Positions 55,482 to 64,000 of a stretch of DNA of 64,000 bases are shown one piece after another. Under the pieces are notes generated by a model. The model saw only the letters and a program-made list of their open reading frames with translations. It was not told the origin of the DNA and did not search any database. This DNA comes from Siphonodentalium dalli (taxonomy: Eukaryota > Mollusca > Scaphopoda > Gadilida > Siphonodentaliidae), in assembly GCA_032622095.1 (NCBI GenBank), contig CP136069.1:42386194-42450193 (forward strand), written 5' to 3'. The stretch's first letter is position 1. Each line of letters starts with the position of its first letter. The position numbers were made by a program, and so were the translations under genes.

Positions 55482-55745
55482 TCTGGTGGCCTGCAAATAT
55501 TTGCAGGATACCGACATATTTTTTCGCTACCTAATACTAAGTCGCGAGTATAAATTGGAGGCGTGCAAATAAATTGCAAGATACCGACATATTTTTTCGC
55601 TACCTAATACTAGGTCACGAGTACAAATTGGTGGCTGGCAAATAAATTGCAAGATACCGACATATTTTTTCGCTACCTAATACTAGGTCGCGAGTACAAA
55701 TTGGTGGCTTGCAAATAAATTGCAAGATACCGACATATTTTTTGC
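55482..55745. repeat. 73-bp tandem repeat in the LTR element leader
   Basis: Nearly four units of GCAAATAAATTGCAAGATAC, CGACATATTTTTTCGCTACC and TAATACTAGGTCGCGAGTAC. The last unit runs into the gag-like region. Each unit includes a GCAAAT…ATTGC short palindrome. Confidence 0.85.
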
Positions 55746-55806
55746 TACCAACCACAGTAACAAATTTTTTGGTATTCACTATCCACTATCCAGTCCAGAA
55801 AACAGA

Positions 55807-57857
55807 ATGGAGGAGTGTAAACAATGCCCTCCATCAAACATAGACCCGACTGATCAATCGGTTTACGCCATGACACCCCCGGATAGTAATATACTGCATC
55901 CGGAGGGTGACTTGAGACAAAAACGTTATAATCCAGAGAAGTCGGGCATAGGTAGCAGTAGTGCGCAGTCTGACGACAGGTCCACACCCCTCCCGGGACA
56001 AAATTTGTTGTCAAAATTGGAAGTGAGCAGTGATGAGGAAAATTCGGAAGCCCCTATGTCACATAGGGACATCCAATCAGCCCGGCAAAGATGTATCGGT
56101 CAACCCATCAAATAGGACAAATGACTTGTCCAGACATGCCCTGGAAAGAGCAAAATTAATTGAGGAAGTACGAAACGCCAGGGATGATGAGAGGGGGGGG
56201 GGGGGGGTACGCCCGAAAGATCGTTATACAAAACCACAATGATTCCTTGGATAGGCACAGGCTCCCACGGCCATACCCCAGACCAGTCGGGAGTAACAAT
56301 TATGACAACTGCCAAGACGTATCGGAAACCCAACCGACAAAATACGACTACAGCCACTTAAATCATAATCAGAGGGCCAGTGATGATGACCGTTGCGTGG
56401 CAACTGAGATGGATCAGAGGGTGGCAGATCTGGAAGAATGATTTGGGTTGTTGGCGAGTTTGGGCAGGTTAAAAAATCCAAGGTCCAATGCGGGTGACCA
56501 TGTTATGGAAGAGTTTCCAGAGGGGGGGCCAAAGCCCACGAGAATATGATAATTACCACGGTAGTGATGACAGAGGGACCGGTCGACTTGTCAGTTGAGG
56601 GTAGTAACTACCATCACACCACAGCTAATCTGGTCAGTAAAATAGCTGACCTCGAACGCCAAGTTGGGTTGTTTAAAGAGTTAAGGCAAGTAAATAACCC
56701 AAGATCGAGTGACGATGACCCCCACTTGACAGGAATGCCAAATGGTGAGATCGACCGAACCGGGGGACAAGCCAAACCGGTAGGCCGACCACTAGGGATC
56801 ATACTACAAGGGAGTTGGGGGTACATAGAGGGGAAGCGCATGCTACTCGCGTGACCCAACAGCCAATAGCAGTACCGGCCGCGACACCTCTCCATTACAG
56901 GCCATCTGAACCTGTCACTGGCCAATCAGCGACACAGGTTCAGTCCCAAGGAATACCCATGAATACTCATGGGTACAGGCCGGCGGAACCTGTCACTGGC
57001 CAATCAGTGGCACAGGGTCAGCCCCATGGAATACCCATGAATACTCAAGGGTACAGGCCGCCAGAACCTGGCCACTATCCAATCAGTGGCACAGGTCCAG
57101 CCCCAGGGAATATCCATGAATACTCATGGATACAGGCCACTGGAACCTATCGCTGGCCAATCAGTGGCACCAGTCCAGCCCCTGGGAATACCCAAGGCCC
57201 GGCTTACCCAATAACACCATACGGGGCAAGCCCAACCACACCTTCTAACCAACAGCCACCCATACCAGGATGGAATTTCCCACCAGTGGGGTACCAACCA
57301 GTAGGTGGCAACTCGAACCAGGTACCCCAAGGTGGCAACCAGAACCAATCACACCTAGTTGGCAACCCGAACCAGGCACACCTAGGTGGCAATCAGAACC
57401 AGGTGCACATAGATGGCAACCCCAACAAGGCACACCTATGTGACAACCCCAACCGGGCACCCCCAGGTGGCAACCACAACCAGGGGTACCACCCTCCACT
57501 GCCAAATAATGATGACGCACAGCAGGTGCACCGAGTACCGGAGCAAGATAATGAGCGTCATGGGTTTTTTAGACCGCAATAGGGGAAATGGCAAGATTTT
57601 ATCAAGAGGTTCAAGGGTTAAAATCAAGGACTTTAACCCTGGAAACTAAGATGGACAGTTTGTTGTCAGATAATAAGGGAATGAATAACAAACTGGAGGA
57701 ACATTCTCAAACCCTTGATCAATTATTGCAGGGGATGAACGGATTAACCCAGGCCATCGAAAATCCAAGCACTGGGTTTTCCAAACACCGATACAAAGAA
57801 TCACGGGTAAGATTTAATGCAAATGTGGAGGCGTCAAACTGCAAGGGGTCGAATTGA
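55807..57857 (+). pseudogene. gag-like region of the LTR element, frameshifted
   Basis: A possible start ATG at 55807 opens MEECKQCPPSNIDPTDQSVY in frame; the reading then shifts frame several times, once near a 14-base G-run (about 56192-56206). Later parts include a coiled-coil-like stretch (NLVSKIADLERQVGLFKELR), a tandem of about 80 bp (PAEPVTGQSVAQGQ, GIPMNTQGYRPPEP), seven 27-bp units giving GGNQNQxHL-type nonapeptides (57303-57485), and a second coiled coil (LKSRTLTLETKMDSLLSDNK). No zinc knuckle was found. Composition (Pro, Asn, Gln, charged) and position support a gag-type structural protein. Confidence 0.6.
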
Positions 57858-58700
57858 GAGGTCTGAATTCGAACCTCAACCGACCCAACCAAGACCTCAC
57901 AGAGAAGCATTTCGATGATCCTCGTGAAGATGAGATTATAAGCAGGAGAGTCAGGACGCCTTCAGCCATACAAATCCCAATAAAAATGGCTAGCATAAAT
58001 ACATGTACCCAAGCAACGGTGGATACTGCCGTGAGTTCGACTGTAGTGTCAGACAAATTGGTTGAGCAGTTGTCTTACAACCAATATTTGACCAAACCAG
58101 AGCAGTTCAATACAGTGGCCCATGATGATCAAATGGGTCGAGGTTACATCTACACATTTCATGGTTCATGCAAGCGGGTAGATGGCGGCGATCCAGACGT
58201 TCCGTCCAGTCCGATTGCAACCTCTGCTGAGTACTCAAGGGAGGGGGAATCGTGGCAATATGGTTACCAAGGTTTCCCTTGTGATGCCGATGGGAATGGA
58301 GCGATTGGGAACTAATCGGGGGTTGCGTCTGTCCAGAAACTGGATAGTTGCACTCACAAATGAACTTGCATTACACCCCTATGCATGAGATCTAGGTGCA
58401 AGGAAACAATTTAAAATACATGCAGATCTTGATTGGCCAGTATACGCACCCTCGTTCAGCTGAAAAAACAGCATTTAGAAGACCCAGATATATCGCCAGT
58501 CATTAGGTGGATAGAAGAATGTAAGAGATAAGCGATTTTGAGTTATCCATTTCCAGCAAGGACACGCAATACATCTGGACCAATCGTTTCCGATCGTTTG
58601 TGATAGTAAATATCTTACTATACAATATAACATGCACACTTTCCATGTGGGTAATCAAGTGGAACCATTACTCCTGGACTACAACATAGTAACCCATGGA
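57854..58700 (+). pseudogene. Retropepsin-like protease remnant of the LTR element
   Basis: The frame from 57854 contains IQIPIKMASINTCTQATVDT, AVSSTVVSDKL. The V-D-T-A-x-x-S-x-V-V-S segment sits where the L-I-D-T-G-A-x-x-S-x-[IV]-S active site of retroviral-type aspartic proteases would be, with Gly replaced by Ala. Further along, in another frame, YNMHTFHVGNQVEPLLLDYN resembles the C-terminal strands. Frame changes and the altered active site indicate an inactive copy. Confidence 0.5.
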
Positions 58701-58787
58701 ACAGATAAATTATTATGATGCACGGCTAAATTCGCTATATGGGTAGAATGTATTAGTCTCCCCGATCAAACAGCGGAAACATAAGTT

Positions 58788-59042
58788 GTGTTGGTCAGGA
58801 CTCGTGCTGCGAAAGTCAGTTCTGTTGTGCAATGTGTGAGGTACTCCATATGTACAAAGGTCGAACAAACCCCTTACCGCCCATATCGGTCAATGTTTGT
58901 GGAGATCAGACTGGATCGATCAATTATATCCAGTACGGAAGAGGTTGATCGCAAAGATGTGATGCTCCGGGAACGTTTACTCAACCCAGCCAATCAAATG
59001 TCATCTGTTACAGAGGGCATTGTCATCAAGTACAACCTATAG
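58788..59042 (+). pseudogene. Protease-RT linker remnant of the LTR element
   Basis: VRTRAAKVSSVVQCVRY… followed by RERLLNPANQMSSVTEGIVI matches the pattern in Ty3-type polyproteins just before RT (…N-P-x-[ND]-x-x-x-x-[IVL]-x-x-G-T-x-[IV]). The frame stops directly after it, where RT should start. Confidence 0.5.
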
Positions 59043-59049
59043 TTGTGGG

Positions 59050-59440
59050 GACTTTTCCAATCATTGGGAGTGTTCACCCAAAAGTGTGATAGGGACATTA
59101 CCAATGCCTGGGAATGTCCAGCTGCCCTTGTTATAGGGGCACCACCAATGACTGGAAACGTCCATCTATTCAGTCTGAAAATGTCCGTCTAAAATAGTTA
59201 AGGGGACATTACCAATCTCTGGGAATGTCCAGCTGCCCTTGTTATATGGACACCACCAATGACTGGAAGTGTCAATATGAATTGGTTTAAGAAACATTAC
59301 CAATAACTGGGAATGTCCATCCGCCATTGTTCTCGAGGCATTACCAGGTACTGGGACTGTCCATCCGAATTGGAAGCACACCATACGCTCAGGACTGTAC
59401 TACCAAGCACTGGGAGTCTGTTCTGGTCGGCTCTGTGCTA
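59050..59440. repeat. Tandem repeat 'GGGACATTACCAAT…GGGAATGTCCA'
   Basis: About six units of 55-65 bp built on ACATTACCAAT(A/G)(C/A)CTGGGA, ATGTCCA(G/T)C(T/C)GCC and TTGTTATA. It occupies the place of RT in the LTR element. Confidence 0.75.
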
Positions 59441-59791
59441 CTTTCAAGTTTAGTAGAGTAGGGCGTAATCTGTAAATTATAGGATACACGTTCATTGAGG
59501 GCTATACCAAAGATCGAGATAACTTCGCTCATCTGGGATTGTCAGACCCAAATATGGCTGTAATGGGTTTGGAGATCTTAAATTTCCTTTAAGGCTTTCC
59601 ATCGAGGGAACTGTTTCCCCATAGCATGTCCGCATAGAGAGAATGCATTTCCGACCTCACTTTGGTTTCGGAGGTCTTGTCGACTCTTAAAGTCGGGGCA
59701 CTCTTCCCCCCTTTCGGCGCTGTAAATAATTAGAGCGTCTGGAGTCCTAGTCGTTTATTTGGAGTGGATATGTTCAGGCCTTTTTTTATTT
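59441..59791. other. Noncoding part of the LTR element before the polypurine tract
   Basis: No ORF with a recognisable domain. Contains pairs such as CCGACCTCACTTTGG / TTTCGGAGGTC that may fold. Confidence 0.4.
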
Positions 59792-59805
59792 AAAATGGGG
59801 AAGAG
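59792..59805 (+). promoter_or_regulatory. Polypurine tract
   Basis: AAAATGGGGAAGAG abuts the 3' LTR start TGTTGTG and follows a T-rich box (TTTTTTTATTT), the usual arrangement for priming plus-strand DNA. Confidence 0.8.
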
Positions 59806-60136
59806 TGTTGTGACTTTGGAAATTAGTGTGTTATTTTGGGAGTTTCACCGGAATTGTCGCCGACTCCGACTTACCGGAGATACCCGGCGCAGCGAGGCAC
59901 TATTCAGGAGCTACCAGGCGCAGCGAGCCGATTCCGCCTTCCGGGAACCTCCCACGATGCCACGTGACCGAAAGTTGAGAACCAGTCTATCTCTAAATAA
60001 AGAACCAAGAAGTCAACTTGAATAATATTCTTCATAAATTGCTGTGTTTCTACTATTGATAAAAGGTATGTTTATTGCATGTTTTGATGATATTATTGAT
60101 AGAATAACATATGCATCTAATGTCAAATATTCAATA
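59806..60136 (+). repeat. 3' LTR (331 bp, uninterrupted)
   Basis: TGTTGTGACTTTGG…TATTCAATA with AATAAA at 59996-60001. It differs from the 5' LTR by scattered substitutions and a few short indels, for example an extra TCCTACG in the 5' copy. Followed directly by GTAC. Confidence 0.9.
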
Positions 60137-60140
60137 GTAC

Positions 60141-61625
60141 CGGTGTTCTGACATATTTATGGTTGTCAAATAAGTATGGTTGTCAAATAAGTACCGGTAT
60201 GTTTTTTTTTATAACGAACCAAAGCCGGACGCTTTGGGTCATATATAGACTATATCTGATTTTGTAACGTCACCAATTATTAACGCACCAAAGCCGGACG
60301 CTTTGTGTCGAATATAGACTATATCTGAATTTGGGACGTCACCAATTATTAACTAATACGACGTAGACTCGTCCCTGGCTCATATGTGAAACACTACGGT
60401 GCTATCGCTCTGTGACGTGCCCTCCCATAATAACGACGTCCAAAGCAGAGCGATGGCAAGGTTTATAGTCCGGGGACGAGTCAATAATATGACGCTACTG
60501 TTTTGAATTTATGCCAGCACTTTTGTCGCATAGTAGATCGGTGGGCTTAAAGCATTAATGTCGTAATCGGAATATCTTGTCACTGTGTCTTTCGATTACT
60601 GGTGATTGCAAATGAGAATTATGAGTATTGAATTACCATATAAGTTCATTCATAGCGGTAGTTTAGCTTTTATTGAGAAAATAAGACACAATATATAACG
60701 ACACTATATATTACGTACTACAGTCTACACCCATCGAGGCGAGTGAAAAGAGTTCGAAATTCGTGATGTGAAATATAATAAGAATGACATCACGATTTTA
60801 CCGTTCTACTTTGCTTTAATGTATACCACTTGGTACTCCTGTAGGTACTGTGCGAATCGAAATAACATAAATATGGAATTAATTGTTATCATCAGACTAA
60901 ATAGTACATACATGCATGTGATAATCCATAAATATCATACTATTTTCTGGAATCGAAGGGAAACACATAATTATGAACAAAGCAGAAGATACATTCGTGC
61001 AGGTTCAGGCGAACTCAGTCAATTTGGGAAAGTTACACGATGACGTTGTTCGTCGATTTTCGTTGAAATCGACACAGTGACATCTTATGAATGAAATGAA
61101 CAGATATGAAATGGCCACGTTTCTCCATACAGTATCTTAGCTGCAGCGCTCACCCAGCGTCAACAAATATATTGCTTAACTTGAGTTAAAATGTTCCCGT
61201 TCCCCTCTCGACAAGCTATGACTATTTTCACTTTGAGGCCATGTATAGTCTAGCTGTCAATAAAGACTAGCCAGAAGTACGATATGCCTCATTTATACTC
61301 GAAATTACGATTGGGGTCCATTCTTTCGACGAACCATTGTGTACACGGAGTGTAATTACTGATAATCACCCCAGGAAACAGGCTTTATGTGAATCTTATT
61401 TTAGTGTGAATACTAGGATAAAACAAATTCAATTAAAAGCCACAGCTATTCCCGTGTGAGTGGTTTAGCTTTGGTTCGTTGTTGCGCTAGCGTATGGTCA
61501 TATTATTCGTATGTCAGCTCCGCCCAAAATACGTAAGACGCGCCTCGGTGGGAAACATTATCACCAAGCAGTGGGTGTTAAGCACCGATCTTCATGCATG
61601 TAAAAAATAATTATTTTCACAACAT
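60141..61625. other. No gene seen; small tandem and palindrome
   Basis: ACCAAAGCCGGACGCTTTG(G/T)G, then TATAGACTATATCTGA, ACGTCACCAATTATTAAC, occurs twice (60219 and 60288). Next to it lies an imperfect palindrome from GACTCGTCCCTGG (60367) to CGGGGACGAGTC (60482) with inner CGCTCTG/CAGAGCG. Both look like MITE remains. Confidence 0.5.
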
Positions 61626-62115
61626 TATTGGACAACCAGAATAGAGCATGTAGTTGTCAGTTAATTCTTAAACACGTATAATAACTAGTGAGTTACAATT
61701 TGCAACCTTTTCGGAAAACTCAGAATAGTGTTCGGGATATATGTAAAAAATGAACTTTTTACCAAATGTGGTTGCCATTTTGGAAGCAATCTTGAGCAAT
61801 TTTGTCTATAAACACCGAGTGTGACACATTTAAGATATACCAAAACAATAAACAACTTTCATAACAAAGATAGTTACATTTTACTTAAAAAATGGTCCAA
61901 ACCTGAAAAGTGATATTCTGCCGATATTTATATATGTCAAGTTTGTGAGAGAAAAATCCAATATTTATGGTGATGTCATGGTGACAATTGCAACAATTAA
62001 CCATGGTGCATCAGACATGTTAGTATTCAATGTACATCAACCACATTGCGGGGCACGCTGGGGCAATATCTACCATTTTTTTCCTATTTTGGCAGCCATT
62101 TTGAGCCAAATAAAC
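61626..62115. repeat. Second copy of the repeat at 14.09-14.70 kb
   Basis: Same order of words as 14240-14700 (GGACAACCAGAATAGAGCAT…GTCAAGTTTGTGAGAGAAAA…CAATATCTACCATTTT). It continues at 62.39-62.58 kb with 'GGCGGCCATCTTGG' phrases not seen in the other copy. Confidence 0.8.
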
Positions 62116-62791
62116 AATTTTGGTTCAAATGGGTTTGTAATATTCATAGGTAATGATATGCCTCACTTACATTACACGGTTCTGTTCATTTCGTGTTGAA
62201 ATTTTGCACCGCATTCTGTAAAATCTAATTTTTGAGGGATCGGAAGGTGCTAGGACCCCAATAATTGCCTTTTCCATTGCTCCAATGATCAGTTAATATA
62301 CAAAATAAAGTCACATTTCTCAAACAGTTCCAAACAGCATAAACTGATCTTGAAGATATAAGTGAAAAAACGTCATATTTTCAACTTCCGGTGGCCATTT
62401 CAAATGGCGGCCATCTTGGATGTGGGGTTTCAATTTTGCTCTATGAAAGTGTCATTATGTCTTAGGTTCACGAAAATATATACATTTGTTCACATTTTCT
62501 AGTGATTCCCGCTATAATTTGCATCAAACTGACTTAGGGCCAAGTCTGATAAACGACGGCCATGATGGCCGCCATCTTGTCTGGAGTCTGCACGGCCACT
62601 TTATTTTTCTTGTTAAAATGGCTTAAAAGTTGAAGGACATAATTAGGAACAAAGTGAGTGGGGTAAAGTTAAGTCCCAGAGGTGCAAGGGTACCCCCATT
62701 AGCTCCCGATTCCATATGTAGTACAATTATCAGGTTGTACGCACAGTTGTACACAGGAACATTTGAATGTATTTGCAATTTGTGTTGGACC

Positions 62792-63444
62792 CAGGGATGT
62801 GGCTAGAGGGGGTGTGGGGGGGGGGTGTCTCACCCCCAACTTTGGTCAAAATTTTCAACAGTTGGAAATTTCATACCTGCCAAAACATTAGTTGGAATGG
62901 TCATCAGTTGGAAATTTTCCAACCTTAGGAGGGTGACAGGTTGGAAATTTCCAACACTTGGTCCTGGTCCTCCCCCGTGGCTAGTCAAAACTGCTACTAA
63001 ATTTAAGAAAACAATATTGTCATACATTTGGTCAACATTGTCATTGGAATTGTCATCATTTGGAAATTTTCCAACCTGTTAGGATTTATGCAATTCTCAG
63101 GTTAAAGTATCTTATACCGGGCATACAGAACAACATAGTTTATGATGAATACATAGGATTATTAGCCCTGAGGACTGATGTGTAAGGGGGGTGCAAATGG
63201 AATTATGCAAAACTTGTGTTTGGTCTGTGATTCTGATTCAAGGGGGGGGGGGGGGGGGGGTGCAAAAGGAATTATGCAAAAGTTGTGTTTGGTTTGTGAT
63301 TCTGATTCAAGGGGGTGCAAATGGAATTATGCAAAAGTTGTGTTTGGTGTCTGATTCTGATTCAAGGGGGGGGTGCAATTGGAATTTCCCAAGGTGGACA
63401 CCCCCCCCCCCCCCCCCAGCGGAGACCCTCTAGCCACATCCCTG
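62792..63444. mobile_element. hAT MITE with perfect 8-bp TSD
   Basis: TIRs CAGGGATGTGGCTAGAGGG at the left and CCCTCTAGCCACATCCCTG at the right, flanked by identical GTTGGACC (62784-62791 and 63445-63452). Interior: three or four GTTGGAAATTTTCCAACC-type short palindromes on the left and three TGCAAATGGAATTATGCAAA units with G-runs on the right. No transposase. Confidence 0.93.
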
Positions 63445-63452
63445 GTTGGACC

Positions 63453-64000
63453 CTTTGGTATAACCTGACGTTTGCGTCGCTGTCGCTTTTCATATGGCTG
63501 TTGGGCTTCTTCTATTGACGACGAGACAAATGATGGACTATGATAATGACTATGATCGGGCCGACTTATCCTGGGCCGACTTTGTTTTGGGCCAAGTTCG
63601 TATCGGGGCCGACTTCTCGTGAATCCATTGTTGGAGAGTGGTTAGCATGAATGATTTTTATCGATGTTCGTAATTACATTTGGGAATAGAACTGCATTTC
63701 ATATGTATCCAGAGAGACGGTTGACAATTAACACACCCAGTCCACACTCTTACCGTTATAACTTTTATCTTCTTTATTTTCATTTATGTATTACACCACA
63801 ATTGTAAATACTCTGTCATCTTGTAAACAAATACTGTAATTTCAATTTTGTATCGGGAGAGGAGTCTCCTGTAAGTTTCTCTAACTTTTACCCCAATCCC
63901 TTTGTAAATTGAATAATTCACAATAAAATATGTTTAAAGTAAAGTAAATAGAACTGCATACTTAGGCTACTTCACAATTGTTGTAATATTGACCCAATGA
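63453..64000. other. Right end of window, possible retroposon 3' tail
   Basis: GGGCCGACTT words repeat at 63558-63612. From about 63750 the sequence reads like a LINE 3' end (TTTGTAAATTGAATAATTCA, then CAATAAAATATGTTTAAAGT, AAAGTAAA), but with no coding part in view I cannot place it in a family. Confidence 0.3.

Larger units (their letters stand above)
52949..60136 (+). mobile_element. LTR retrotransposon, gag/protease remnants but no RT seen
   Basis: Direct LTRs (52949-54954 including an insertion; 59806-60136) begin TGTTGTG and end TTCAATA. GTAC lies on both outer sides (52945-52948 and 60137-60140) as a 4-bp target duplication. A primer-binding-site candidate follows the 5' LTR by 2 bp, and a polypurine tract abuts the 3' LTR. 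The internal region (4.85 kb) holds a gag-like proline/asparagine-rich coding region, a protease-like remnant and a linker of the kind that precedes RT in Ty3-type elements. From 59.05 kb to the 3' LTR there is only a tandem repeat and noncoding sequence; no RT, RNase H or integrase motif was recognised. Confidence 0.9.

Noticed and set aside
56224-57520. Several minus-strand frames of 60-100 codons, one Cys/Gly-rich
   Set aside because: They are antisense shadows of the gag-like tandem repeats; the Cys spacing follows the 27-bp unit.
63534-63614. Short frame with pentapeptide-like words (RADLSWADF)
   Set aside because: It is under 30 codons and arises from the GGGCCGACTT word repeat.

Overview
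The window is animal nuclear DNA: AT-rich, with one gene spread over 47 kb in small exons with GT-AG introns, and the rest is almost entirely transposon debris. There is no prokaryotic operon structure. The mix of repeats (TTAA and TA foldback MITEs, hAT MITEs with 8-bp target duplications, LINE tails, a Ty3-type LTR element) and an NRF-6-type acyltransferase gene fits an invertebrate, probably marine. I cannot name the species.

The one host gene I can support is on the minus strand, from about 47.68 kb down to 0.43 kb, and runs off the left edge. Twelve exons join with matching splice phase into about 525 codons: a cysteine-containing NRF domain (exons at 47.5, 42.4 and 39.1 kb), a membrane helix (34.5 kb), and an acyltransferase-3 domain (29.8 kb down to 0.43 kb) with the R-x10-H motif. 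The N-terminal exon(s) were not found in the window, and the C-terminal exons lie beyond base 1. At four exons the edge, splice site included, has been duplicated locally.

Region by region. 0-9 kb: exons 9-12, hAT MITEs and a TTAA element. 9-18 kb: one large intron holding a 5.2-kb foldback element whose arms carry decayed copies of a protein-coding fragment and whose loop holds a minisatellite. 18-30 kb: exons 5-8, nested insertions in an 'AAGATGGCTGC' repeat array, a cluster of hAT MITEs, and an element built on GAGGTGTG repeats. 30-47.7 kb: exons 1-4, a composite TIR element with retroelement fragments, many foldback MITEs, a LINE 3' part and a 740-bp tandem repeat. 47.7-64 kb: no host exon recognised; TTAA MITEs, a nested 2.3-kb TIR element, a structurally clear LTR retrotransposon (52.95-60.14 kb) that has gag-like and protease-like remnants but no recognisable reverse transcriptase, and a hAT MITE with perfect ends.

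The most unusual features are the duplicated exon edges, a hairpin module shared by TIR elements with different ends, the 5.2-kb inverted-arm element, and the RT-less LTR element. All coordinates come from reading the sequence by eye. Family names rest on motif recognition, not on database searches.
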